A stretch of DNA of 55,172 bases from a virus. The notes below the pieces were generated by a model, which was not told the origin of the DNA, did no database searches, and was given only the letters and a program-made list of their open reading frames with translations. The stretch is taken from IMG/VR virus record IMGVR_UViG_3300044982_000113, positions 1 to 55,172 of that record, one strand, 5' to 3'. Shown piece by piece: positions 16,263-25,700 of this stretch. The position numbers were made by a program, and so were the translations under genes. Position 1 is the stretch's first letter. Every line of letters begins with the position of its first letter.

Positions 16263-16541
16263 ATGGCGACCAAGATCAAGTACACCGGGCTCGCGAACAT
16301 CCGCCAGCTGCTCGTCTCCGACCTCGAGAAGTGGGGTGTGGAGATCAAGTCCAAGCTCCACTTCCCCCACAACGAGGCGGTCGAGGTCGAGGACGACGTT
16401 GCCGACGCGGTGCTCGAGAACCTGCCCGGCGAGTTCGAGAAGCACGTCGACGAGCCCAAGACCACGACCGACGCGCCGGCAACCGACTCGGCGGCCACCG
16501 CGGGCCCTTCCTCGGCTGCGACGAGCAGCCCGACCCAGTGA
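16263..16541 (+). CDS. Small tail/head-region protein with Thr/Ser/Ala tail
   Basis: 92 aa. The first 60 residues form a mixed fold beginning IKYTGLANIRQL; the last 30 are Thr/Ala/Ser/Pro-rich and probably disordered. Its stop overlaps the GTG start of the next gene (GTGA). Proteins of this form sit between tail terminator and major tail protein in many actinobacteriophages; role unknown. Confidence 0.6.
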   Translation: MATKIKYTGLANIRQLLVSDLEKWGVEIKSKLHFPHNEAVEVEDDVADAVLENLPGEFEKHVDEPKTTTDAPATDSAATAGPSSAATSSPTQ

Positions 16542-17095
16542 ACACAGACCACCAGCGCATCCTAGCGCTGGAGCTCGCGGTTTCCTTCCACAAGGAAGGC
16601 AAGGCGAACAGCATCCGCGAGCATGAGGATGTTCTGAAGACCGCCAAGGACTTCTTGAACTTCCTCAACCCCCCCGTAGTAGCCACCTCGGTGAGCATCT
16701 ACTTCGATGCCCCGACCACGGAAGAAGGAGCACCACCCATGACCGCTCTCACCGACGGCCAGCAGATCGTCGCCCACGTCTCCGAGCTGGACTCCAAGGG
16801 CAACGCGGCCGACGAGCCCGGCACCTGGACCGTGGACCGCACCGACCTCGTCTCCGTCACCCCGTCCGCCGACGGTCTGTCTTGCACCTTCGAGGCCCTC
16901 GGCGGTCTCGGCACCGCGGTGGTCTCGCTGACCGTGGGTTCGCTGCCGACCGCGACCGCCACTCTGGACATCGTCGCCGGCGACGCCGCGTCCGTCAACA
17001 TCTCCTTCGACGACCCGACCGATGAGTCCACCTCCTCCGCCCCGGCGCCGTCCACCGGCACCACCACGCCGACCGAGCCGCCGGCCGCGCAGTAA
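16538..17095 (+). CDS. Ig-like (Big_2-type) virion protein with helical N-terminal part
   Basis: 185 aa from GTG 16538. Residues 1-48 (RILALELAVSF ... AKDFLNFL) form a helical domain like a separate small protein found near tail genes in other actinobacteriophages. Residues 68-160 are a beta sandwich with DGQQIVAHVS and TVDRTDLVSVTP, typical of bacterial Ig-like domains on phage surfaces. The C-terminus is Thr/Pro/Ser-rich. A second good start exists at ATG 16740 (GAAGGAG upstream), so the Ig-like protein may also be made alone. Confidence 0.65.
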   Translation: MNTDHQRILALELAVSFHKEGKANSIREHEDVLKTAKDFLNFLNPPVVATSVSIYFDAPTTEEGAPPMTALTDGQQIVAHVSELDSKGNAADEPGTWTVDRTDLVSVTPSADGLSCTFEALGGLGTAVVSLTVGSLPTATATLDIVAGDAASVNISFDDPTDESTSSAPAPSTGTTTPTEPPAAQ

Positions 17096-17115
17096 GCAAG
17101 CTGCGCTTGCTTGAC

Positions 17116-17178
17116 TGAGGGGCCCTCATTTGCTTCTCCTACCTGGGTCGGAGAATCGTGAGGGATGAGGGCCCCTCA
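17116..17178. terminator. Long hairpin before the major tail gene region
   Basis: TGAGGGGCCCTCAT (17116-17129) pairs perfectly with ATGAGGGCCCCTCA (17165-17178), a 14-bp stem with a 35-base loop. It lies in the 144-base gap after the Ig-like gene. Confidence 0.7.
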
Positions 17179-17239
17179 CCCTAGTAAGAATCATCGAGCA
17201 GTAATGCCCGATTGATTACGGACTCGCTGGGAGCTTCAC

Positions 17240-17479
17240 ATGATCGAGCTTCGATGCGGCGGGACGATGCATGGCAAACTGGACCTGGAAGCTATGGTCC
17301 TGGAGGTCAAGTGCCGCCATCGTAGGTGTGGAGCTCGGCCCGGCGTCGTAGTCCTTCACACCTTCAATCTCTCCTCTGGGGATCTGATACGTACCGAAAG
17401 GTATGCTGACCCCTCTACACGAAAGGACTCCGATGACCAGCAGCCCGCTGCCGAACACTTTGCCCTTCGGGCTTCGTGA
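17240..17479 (+). CDS. Com-like small zinc-finger protein
   Basis: 79 aa. It begins MIELRCGG and has CRHRRCG at about 28-34, a CxxxxC/CxxxxC metal site like Mu Com-type zinc fingers. Com proteins regulate translation, but here the role is unknown. Similar proteins precede tail genes in several actinobacteriophages. GGGAG precedes ATG 17240, and the end overlaps the major tail gene by 47 bases. Confidence 0.6.
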   Translation: MIELRCGGTMHGKLDLEAMVLEVKCRHRRCGARPGVVVLHTFNLSSGDLIRTERYADPSTRKDSDDQQPAAEHFALRAS

Positions 17480-17978
17480 CGTCGTCATCTACCCGCTGGA
17501 CAGCTCCGGTGCACGAGGCACCGGCGTCGACCTGCCCGTCTCCAAGACCTTCAGCTTCAAGGAGACCTACCAGAACGCCGAGCTCATCGGTGACGACCGG
17601 TACGTCGCGTCTCACTCCTACAATCCCCTGGTGGAGTGGGAGCTGGAGGCGGGCGGCATCTCCCTCACTGCCTACGCGGTCCTGGTCGGCGGAACCCTGA
17701 CCCAGACCGGCACTGGCTCGGCTGAGGTCCAGACCTTCGAGAAGCTGGTGACGGATGACCGTCCCTACTTCGAGGTCGAAGGGCAGGCGATCTCCGACTC
17801 CGGTGGGGACGTTCACCTGGTGGTCTACCGGTGCAAGGTGACCGGCGACATCGACGGCAAGATGGACAACGGCACCTTCTGGATGTCCAAGACCAGCGGC
17901 AAGGGTTACGGACGTCTGGACAACAACAAGCTGTACGACATCATCCAGAACGTCACGATCACTGCCATCACCGACTAG
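17433..17978 (+). CDS. Major tail (tube) protein
   Basis: 181 aa. It is beta-rich with FGLRDVVIYPLDSSG near the start, SKTFSFKETYQNAELIGDD and a late GKGYGRLDNNKLYDI, consistent with siphovirus tail-tube proteins that stack as hexameric rings. GAAAGGA precedes ATG 17433. The place between terminator-type proteins and the chaperones supports the call. Confidence 0.8.
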   Translation: MTSSPLPNTLPFGLRDVVIYPLDSSGARGTGVDLPVSKTFSFKETYQNAELIGDDRYVASHSYNPLVEWELEAGGISLTAYAVLVGGTLTQTGTGSAEVQTFEKLVTDDRPYFEVEGQAISDSGGDVHLVVYRCKVTGDIDGKMDNGTFWMSKTSGKGYGRLDNNKLYDIIQNVTITAITD

Positions 17979-18264
17979 TCCCACACCGCGAGGTGCGCCC
18001 GATAGTCCGTAGCCACGATACCTACGGAGAGTTAGTCATTGGGCGACGGACTATGACAATACTTTCTTGATCATTAGAGAAGGAAAGTGATGCCGAGGCA
18101 GCGCCACGCAGAAAGTTGTTGGTCATTGTCATCAAGCATAATCAGCTCACTGATTTTATGCATTGATTGACTAATGACGCAACATACTTCACTGCTGAGT
18201 GGCTTGCTTGCTGAGGCGACGAAAAGGGCAATAGCAACCAACCAACAACTTCCGGGAGACGGCT
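17979..18264. other. Structured 286-base gap before the tail chaperones
   Basis: The gap has nested inverted repeats. ATAGTCCGT pairs with ACGGACTAT (about 18002-18056), competing with CCGTAG/CTACGG inside it; AAGTTGTTGGT (18113-18123) pairs with ACCAACAACTT (18241-18251), just before the next gene. A 26-codon frame at 18090-18170 with an AGAAGGA site is possible but weak. The arrangement could be a terminator, an RNA switch, or regulation of tail chaperone synthesis. Confidence 0.4.
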
Positions 18265-18816
18265 ATGACCGCGAACCGTTCGGGTAACCCCGCCAAGCGC
18301 AACACCGCAAAGCCCACGAGTGTCTCGGCCTGGAAGAAGAACAACGAGGTCCCGCTCCACCAGCTGCCGTCGGGGAACTACATCCGCATCCGCAAGATCG
18401 GAATGCAGGGGTTCATGAAGCTGGGGATGATCCCCAATGCGTTGATGCCCTTCATAGAAAAGGGCGTGAACAAGGGCAAGGGTGCCGCGCCGGCGCCCAA
18501 CGAGCTGGACGGCGAGATGATGGCCTCCATGCTCACGGACCAGAACGCCCTTCGAGAAATGGCCGAGTTCTTCGACAAGATGGTCGTCGCGGTCTGCGCC
18601 GAACCCACCGTCGCCCTGATCCCCATGAAGAACGGTGAGGAGCTGGAGCGCGATCCCGACCAGCTCTACGTCGATGAGATCGACGAGGAAGACAAGTCCT
18701 TCATCTTCCAGCTCTGCACGGGAGGTACGACTGACGTCGAGCAGTTTCGTGCAGAACGGGACAGCGCTATGGAACTTGTACAGGGACTCCCAGACCTTCA
18801 GCTGCCGACCGAGTGA
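18265..18816 (+). CDS. Tail assembly chaperone, upstream frame (gpG-like)
   Basis: 183 aa, directly before an overlapping-frame ORF and the tape measure gene, the invariant place of lambda G/GT-type chaperones. It begins with a basic disordered stretch, then WKKNNEVPLHQLPSGNYIRIRK and a helical body with an acidic DEIDEEDKSF part. Chaperones coat the tape measure during tail assembly. GGGAGA precedes ATG 18265. Confidence 0.8.
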   Translation: MTANRSGNPAKRNTAKPTSVSAWKKNNEVPLHQLPSGNYIRIRKIGMQGFMKLGMIPNALMPFIEKGVNKGKGAAPAPNELDGEMMASMLTDQNALREMAEFFDKMVVAVCAEPTVALIPMKNGEELERDPDQLYVDEIDEEDKSFIFQLCTGGTTDVEQFRAERDSAMELVQGLPDLQLPTE

Positions 18817-18820
18817 CCTG

Positions 18821-19036
18821 ATGGGTGTGGAGGATGACTATGTCGCCTTCTGCCTTGACCAGGCCGCAGCTTACTGGGGTCGCAGCATTGAGATCGAGCT
18901 CGATGGTGTGGAAGACCCAGACCCCCGAATGGCCGAGTGGAAACGGCGAGCAATCCTCGATAGGTTCTTCGAGGGTGAAGAAGCTCCAGTTCGACCCGGC
19001 AAATTTGCCGATCCCATGCAGTTCTTGAATAAGTAG
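18821..19036 (+). CDS. Tail assembly chaperone, downstream frame (T-like part)
   Basis: 71 aa if started at ATG 18821; the frame is open upstream to 18635. It lies 5 bases after the first chaperone's stop in the +1 (equivalently -2) frame. It has no good ribosome binding site, so it is probably made as a fusion by programmed frameshifting near the end of the gene at 18265. Features: DDYVAFCLDQAAAYW helix and EWKRRAILDRFF helix. No classical slippery heptamer was identified. Confidence 0.65.
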   Translation: MGVEDDYVAFCLDQAAAYWGRSIEIELDGVEDPDPRMAEWKRRAILDRFFEGEEAPVRPGKFADPMQFLNK

Positions 19037-19047
19037 AGGGAGGACCG

Positions 19048-21891
19048 ATGGCAGGATCGCTTGGGACCATATCTGGTCAGGTACGACTTGATGCCGCCCA
19101 GGCTATTGCTGCCTTCGCCGCGATAAGGGCTTCTAGTGCTGAGACATCTGGTGCCCTGGATGCTGCGGGTGGTTCTCTAAAGAAAGTCGGCACCATAACC
19201 ATGGGTGCCGGTCTGGCGATGCTCGCTGGGTTCGGAGTTGCGGTAAAGGCTGCCGCAGACTTCGACACCAAGATGAGCTACGTTCAGGCCGTCACCCATG
19301 ATAGTGGCGCGGAGATGGATGAGGTCCGTAACAAGGCCATGGAACTGGGTAAGACTGGCCAGTTCTCCGCGGGACAGATAGCCGACGGTTTCGTAGACCT
19401 CGCCAAGGCGGGTGTCACCACGAAGCAGATGATCGGCGGTATGGCCGATGCCATGGTTAACCTGGCTTCCGCTGCAGTAGTCCCATTGGATACTGCGGTT
19501 GATGACCTGGTCGGGGTTATCCATACCTACGGACTTAGCAACACCGATGCCGCTCACGTCTCCGACGTGCTGACTGGCGCGATGCACTCCTCGGTGCTGA
19601 CCCTGAACGACATTACCCAGACGATGAAGTACGCTGGTTCCGTCGCGCACTCCCTGGGTATCTCCCTTGACAGTACGGCTACCGCCACCGCCCTATTGGG
19701 TAAGGCAGGCATCGTCGGCTCCTCAGCTGGTACTCAGCTTCGACAGATCATGCTGGACCTCGGCGGCGCGACCAAGCCCGCTAAGGCTGAGCTCCAGTCG
19801 CTGGGCATCATCACCAAGTCCGGCGCTAACGAGTTCTTCACCTCTGCCGGCAAGGCCAAGGACCTCGCAAGTGTCTTTCAGATCTTGCAGGACAAGACCA
19901 AGAACCTAACCTCAGAGCAGCAGTTGATGGCCTTCAAGACCATCTTCAATAGTCGCGCGGTTGCTGCTACTGAGATCTTGACCAAGGCTGGAGCATCTGG
20001 CTTCGATCAGATGGCTGCCTCGATCCAGAAGACCACCGCAGCATCTGTCGCCGCCGAGAAGTTGAACAACCTTAACGGCGATATCCAGAAGCTTAAGGGT
20101 TCCATCGACACCATGCTCATCGGTGCCGGTCAGCCCATGCAGAAGTACATGCGTGACTTGGTACAGACCATCACCAAGGTGATCAACACCTTCATCTCGA
20201 TGCCTGCTGGGGTTCAAGAGTCGATCATCGCATTCCTGGGTATAGCTGGTGCTGCGCTTACCCTGATCGGCGCCATTGTTCTCATCGGTGGCACGGTCAT
20301 CAAGTTCATCGGGATAGTTCGCCAAACCATCGCCGCATTCCGGCTCTTCGTATCGATGTTGAACTTCGTCAAGGTCGCCATGTCCGAGACAATGATCAGC
20401 TTCATGACGAACCCGATTGTCCTGGTGGTGATAGCTGTAGTTGCGCTGGCAATCGCCTTCTACGAGCTGTACCAACACTGCAAGACTTTCCGCGACATCA
20501 TCAACGACATTGGTAAGACCATAGCCTCTGGATTCATGGATGCGATCCACTGGTTTGCTGGGTTGCCGAAGTTCTTCGAGGACGTCTGGACGGACATCAG
20601 CGGTTGGTTTGAGACGGGTGTGGGATGGGTTAAGAAGAACTGGGACATTCTCCTAGCCATCTTCCTGGGACCCATTGGGATCATCATCCTGATCATCCAC
20701 CGGTTCGGTGGCACTATCCTGGATTTCTTCAAGGAGATACCAGCTGAGGTAGTTGGTTGGCTCAGTACGGCATGGAGTGCCTTCACCAGCTTCATGACTA
20801 ACCTACCCGACAAGATAGCCTATGCCATTGGGTTCATCCTCGGGTACATCATCCGACTGCACATCGAAGCTGCCGAGGAACTGGGCAAGCTGGCGGTGGA
20901 TGCCTGGAATGCCATCGAGAGTTTCTTCGAGAAACTGCCCGGTGAGATCGAGAACTGGCTTCAGGAAGCATACAACAACATCGTCAAGTGGGGCGATGAA
21001 TCCGGCGATGACATAGCCGACTTCGCCGAAACCGCCTTCAACGATGTGGTTAAGTGGTTCGAGCAACTGCCTGGACGCATCGCCTCGTTCTTCGAGGACA
21101 TGTACAACAAGGGCAAGGAAGAGCTGGATAAGTTTGCCTCGGAGTCTGAGCACTTTGGGGTAACCGTCTTTGACGACATTGTCAGCTTCTTCGAGAAGTT
21201 GCCGGGTGAGACGGTCAAGTTCTTCGAGGCCATGTACAATGATGCCAAGGGTGCTTTCAACACCTTCATCAACGGAGCTAAGAGCTTCGGTAGTACGGTG
21301 TACAATGACATCACCGGTTTCTTGACCAAGCTTCCGGGTATGATCAGTAACATCGTGGGTGAATGCATCAGCGCCTTCAAGCAGGCGGCGGGACAAGCCT
21401 TCGATGCGGTGAAGGGTTTCGCCAGCAGTATGTGGAACGGTTTCAAGAAGGGCTTGGGTATCAATTCGCCCTCGCTGATCGAGAAGCAAATGGTCCAGAT
21501 CACCTCAGTCTGCCAGACTGAAACCACCAAGCTGAAGGGCCACGTTCAGGTCCTCCAAGGTCTCTCTGCTCAGATCACCAAGGCCGACCCCAGCAAGGCA
21601 GCTTCTACAGTTACTACCAACACCATCAAGTCTCTCACAACCGGCATGACCCAGCAGGCTGCCTTGCTCAAGCAGGCGGCGATCAAGTCTGGGTTGATGT
21701 CAGCGAATGGGTCGGCAATGGCCGCTGCGGGCCTGCCTGCGAGTGCGGCCTCAGCTATGCCTGGGACGGGCCTGACGAGCTCCACGAGTCAGTCGGGTAT
21801 CACATTCAATGTCTACAACCCGGTTGCTGAAAAATCATCCGATACGGCCGCACGGAAGCTGCGGACCCTTACCAGCTTGGGGGCTTTCTGA
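19048..21891 (+). CDS. Tape measure protein
   Basis: 947 aa, predicting a tail around 140 nm by the usual length rule. The N-terminal 330 residues match the tape-measure core (FDTKMSYVQAVTHDSGAEMDEV, GQFSAGQIADGFVDLAKAG). Hydrophobic segments lie at about 395-425, 450-475 and 540-560. Residues 570-800 contain four or five degenerate units built on (F/W)FExLPGxI spaced roughly 35-45 residues apart. GGAGG precedes ATG 19048. It sets tail length and may enter the host membrane. Confidence 0.95.
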   Translation: MAGSLGTISGQVRLDAAQAIAAFAAIRASSAETSGALDAAGGSLKKVGTITMGAGLAMLAGFGVAVKAAADFDTKMSYVQAVTHDSGAEMDEVRNKAMELGKTGQFSAGQIADGFVDLAKAGVTTKQMIGGMADAMVNLASAAVVPLDTAVDDLVGVIHTYGLSNTDAAHVSDVLTGAMHSSVLTLNDITQTMKYAGSVAHSLGISLDSTATATALLGKAGIVGSSAGTQLRQIMLDLGGATKPAKAELQSLGIITKSGANEFFTSAGKAKDLASVFQILQDKTKNLTSEQQLMAFKTIFNSRAVAATEILTKAGASGFDQMAASIQKTTAASVAAEKLNNLNGDIQKLKGSIDTMLIGAGQPMQKYMRDLVQTITKVINTFISMPAGVQESIIAFLGIAGAALTLIGAIVLIGGTVIKFIGIVRQTIAAFRLFVSMLNFVKVAMSETMISFMTNPIVLVVIAVVALAIAFYELYQHCKTFRDIINDIGKTIASGFMDAIHWFAGLPKFFEDVWTDISGWFETGVGWVKKNWDILLAIFLGPIGIIILIIHRFGGTILDFFKEIPAEVVGWLSTAWSAFTSFMTNLPDKIAYAIGFILGYIIRLHIEAAEELGKLAVDAWNAIESFFEKLPGEIENWLQEAYNNIVKWGDESGDDIADFAETAFNDVVKWFEQLPGRIASFFEDMYNKGKEELDKFASESEHFGVTVFDDIVSFFEKLPGETVKFFEAMYNDAKGAFNTFINGAKSFGSTVYNDITGFLTKLPGMISNIVGECISAFKQAAGQAFDAVKGFASSMWNGFKKGLGINSPSLIEKQMVQITSVCQTETTKLKGHVQVLQGLSAQITKADPSKAASTVTTNTIKSLTTGMTQQAALLKQAAIKSGLMSANGSAMAAAGLPASAASAMPGTGLTSSTSQSGITFNVYNPVAEKSSDTAARKLRTLTSLGAF

Positions 21892-22757
21892 TGACAGTAA
21901 CAACTGCCGAAACCCTTACCGCGGGCGGGGTAGTGCTCAATACCCTGGCCATGAACATCGAGAGCTTGACGGGGCGATTGACCGTTGCTCCGATCAGGAC
22001 TGACAACCTGCTGGTCCCGGGTCGACATGGTCGGCTGAGGACTACGACCAAGTACTACGAAGAGGGTCAGATCACCCTGCCGATGTGGGTGCTGGGTTGT
22101 GATGCCAACGGGGGTGTACCGAGTGACCCCCGATCCCAGTTCTACACCAACCTCGACACCCTGACCTCACTGTTCCGGCCGGGCGATGGCATGGTGGACT
22201 TGGTCCACACGCTGCCTGACTTGACCCAGCGAGAGGCCCTGTGCGAGGTCACGGATGTGATCGACTTCTCCTCGATGGCTTACGGAGTACCGTATGCCAA
22301 GTTCTCAGTGGCCATGAGGGTTCCGGATGCATTCTGGCAGGAGCCGGATCTTCTGTCCATCACTCTGCCGGCAAACTTCTCGGGTCAGATCACCCAGTTG
22401 ACCGGCACCACGGCACCGATCGTGGACAGCATCTTCGAGATCACCGGCCCGACATCGAATATCGTAGTTGAGTCACTGTTCAACGGATCTACCCTCGAGA
22501 ACCAGGACTACTTCACTTACACCGGATCGATACCCGCCGGCAAGACCCTGACGGTGAACTGTGGTACCTGGCAGCTGACCGGCAGTTCGGGATTTACTCC
22601 CAACTATGCCGACTTCTCTCACAACGGTCCACCTCGTTGGTTGACTCTGGTTGCTGGGTTGACCGGCTTCGGACCTGAACTTGAGATCGTGACCTCGGGT
22701 TCAACTGGTGCAACCAAGGTAGTTCTGCAGGCTCGACGGAAGTTCTTGGTGGGCTGA
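21891..22757 (+). CDS. Distal tail protein (Dit-like)
   Basis: 288 aa. ATG 21891 overlaps the tape measure stop. An N-terminal beta domain (NIESLTGRLTVAPIRTDNLLVPGRHG) is followed by VDLVHTLPDLTQREALCEVTDVI and a C-terminal jelly-roll-like region, the layout of Dit proteins, which form the hexameric hub at the tail end. Position between tape measure and tail-tip protein agrees. Confidence 0.85.
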   Translation: MTVTTAETLTAGGVVLNTLAMNIESLTGRLTVAPIRTDNLLVPGRHGRLRTTTKYYEEGQITLPMWVLGCDANGGVPSDPRSQFYTNLDTLTSLFRPGDGMVDLVHTLPDLTQREALCEVTDVIDFSSMAYGVPYAKFSVAMRVPDAFWQEPDLLSITLPANFSGQITQLTGTTAPIVDSIFEITGPTSNIVVESLFNGSTLENQDYFTYTGSIPAGKTLTVNCGTWQLTGSSGFTPNYADFSHNGPPRWLTLVAGLTGFGPELEIVTSGSTGATKVVLQARRKFLVG

Positions 22758-25700
22758 TGTCTGCACCTTCAGTAGTTCTCAGGACAGTCAACCCCGATGG
22801 ATCGCTGGATCAATATCTGCCGGATCCTCAGGGGCTAGACATCTCATCGGTGTTCTCAGACTGCGGCACCATCTCGCTGAAGTACCCATCCTACGGCATC
22901 AACTTCAACCTGTTGAAGGACGATGTCGAACTCGCGGTCATCGTCGATGGTGTGGAATACCTCCCCATGCGGTCGAAGATTGAGCAGATCGAAGGTGATG
23001 ACGCCAGTGAAGATGGTGGTTCTGGCACGGCATTTCTCTGGACATACACCTGCCGAACATTGGCTGGAAGACTTCAGGAAGCGGTGGTCTACCCCAGTCT
23101 CTGGACGATCACACCGGTACTCCCAGACCCAGCCCAGATCAGTTTCACCGCAGCCACTCCCGGCTCTATCCTCATCACTCTCTTTGAGGCCGCTCAGTCC
23201 CGAGGAGCACTGCAGTGGTTGAGTTGGAACTTCACTTCCACACATGACTCCAATGGAGTCGAATGGGGTTCCACCTTCGACATTCAGTTCAGCATTGGGA
23301 CTGACTACTACACCGCGGTGATGGACCTGGTTCAGGCTAACGGCATGGACTTCAAGTTCATGGGTCGACAGATGAACGCGTTCAACGTGGGTACTTTGTC
23401 GACCGATCGGACGGTGACCAATCCTCCCCTAGTCTTCACCAAGGGCCGGGACATGGAGGAGTCACCGCGTAAACTGTCGACTCGTGACCTCGCCACCGCC
23501 ATCCTCGTGGTCGGCGACAACAACATCTTCTCTGAGCGGGTCTCTGATGAATCCTTCATAGACCTCTGGGGACGTAGGGAGTCTTACCAATCCCTCGACA
23601 ACATCACCACTGTAGCTTCCCTTGAGGAATACGGTGATGAGTTGCTGGCGACTGCCAACGTAGAACTTCAAGAGATCACTCACTCACTGTACTTTCAGGT
23701 AGATGAGAATCCCCAGCCAATCCGAGACTTTGAGGTTGGGGACTGGGCTTACAGTGATGTGGGCTATGGTCCTGAACGGCACCGCATCATCCAGTGGGTA
23801 TTCAGCCTCGACCAGCAGGACAACAGCGACAACTTCGAGGGCAGTGTTACCCTCAACGACCTGGTTGATGAGCAGATCACCAAGTTGAACAACCGCATCA
23901 ACGCGTTGCAGAATGGTAGTACTGGAGTCGGTGCATCTACTACCGTCGACGATGGCAAGAACCCCTCAGTACCCACCGGAATCGTGCTCAGTTCTACTGC
24001 GTACCTCGACGTCAGTTCGGCCAAGGCGATCCTGGATATCGTCTGGAACCCAGTCATCACCAACAGCGATGGCTCGGTGTGCAGTGACATCGAGGGCTAC
24101 AACATCAGGTGGCAGTACACGACCGACAGTTTCTGGCGACAGTCGGTGTCGGTAGGATCTGATCAGAGCACTATCTCCTTCGATGGGTTGAACCCCAACT
24201 CTGGAGTTAATGTTCAGATCCAGGCTGCCAACACCTGGGGTCGAGTCGGCGCCTGGTCGTCTAGTGTGGAAGAGACCACCGCCGGCGATACCGTGCCGCC
24301 GAATCAGCCGTCCTCGCCCACGGTCAACTCGGTTGTAGGTACCCTTAGAGTTCAGTGGGATGGTCTCGACTATACTGAGACTCCCCTCGCTGCTGACTGC
24401 ACTGGTGTACAAGTTCACATCAGTAGTACTGGTGGTAGCTTCACTCCCACAACGTCGACTCAGATTGATTTCCTGCCGCCAGGGTCGCCGATAGCCACGA
24501 CTCTGACAACAAGTCAGGGATTGACCTATGGAACTCAGTACTGGGTCAAGCTAGTAGCAATCGATACTTCTGGCAACGTCAGTACTCCCTCCGCTACCAC
24601 GGCTAACAGTACTGCGATCCTGATCCAGCTGATTCAGGTTGAAATCGGCACAGGTCAGGTTGGTTTGGCCAACACAACGTTCAGCGACGTTGGTAACTTG
24701 GCTGACGACGGCAGCTTCGAGAATGCCACGGTGAGGGCTACTCGATCTGCCACTTCGGTGGGCACACACTTCAGTTGGGATAACACAACCTCCTCGAATG
24801 GTACTTGGTCGTTGAGGCATGACTGGTTTGCAGCGGGCGCGACGATCGAGCGCATGCTGATCCAGGGAGCACTTCCGGTGAAGCCTGGGGAGCGCGTGTT
24901 CGGTGCGTGCGACTATCGCTACACTTCTGACAATCCCACTGGCTCGGTTGTAACCCTATCGATCAAGTGGATCGACAAGTCGGGGAACTACCTCGACAAC
25001 ACGGGTGCCATCAACAACGTTCACTATGACCTGTCAACCAACACTGACACGGCTGCAGATAACGCTTGGCATGAGCGAGTTGCCAGCGTATCTCAGCAGG
25101 CGCCGCCCAACGTCACCACGATGGAGATCTGGGCTTTCACGGCCAACCGTACAGCCGGCACCATCTGGATGGATGCGGTCGAGGTCAGGCGGCAGATAGA
25201 TACTCTGCTGATCGGTACCGCCGCAATCACCACAGCTCTCATCGCTAACCTGGCGGTGAATGATGCTCAGATCGGAAGTGTCTCTGCCGGCAAGATCACG
25301 GTCGGTACACTGGCTGCTGATGTGGTGGTGGGTGCCAGGATCAAGACTGCTGACACCGGTGCTCGAGTTGAGTTGAACTCGGGAGGCATTGGGGCATGGG
25401 ACAACTCGGGTAACCAGACGGTAGAGGTAGCCGCTTCCACTGGGTATGTATCGATCATCGGTACCCTGACCTCCGGGGCCGGTAGTAAGAAGATCGTGGT
25501 CAACCCTAATGACAGTGGAATTCTACCTGAGATCAGGTTCTACCCAACCTCAAGCGGCACCAACTACGGGTTCATCAACGCGGTCGACTCGAGTGATGGA
25601 ACTCAGGCTTACCTGGGCATGAACGGGGGTCAATTCACAAGCCTGGGTGAGACCTCTTCTCAGCGAGCCTACATGTATACTTCCGGGATGAGTTATGAAT

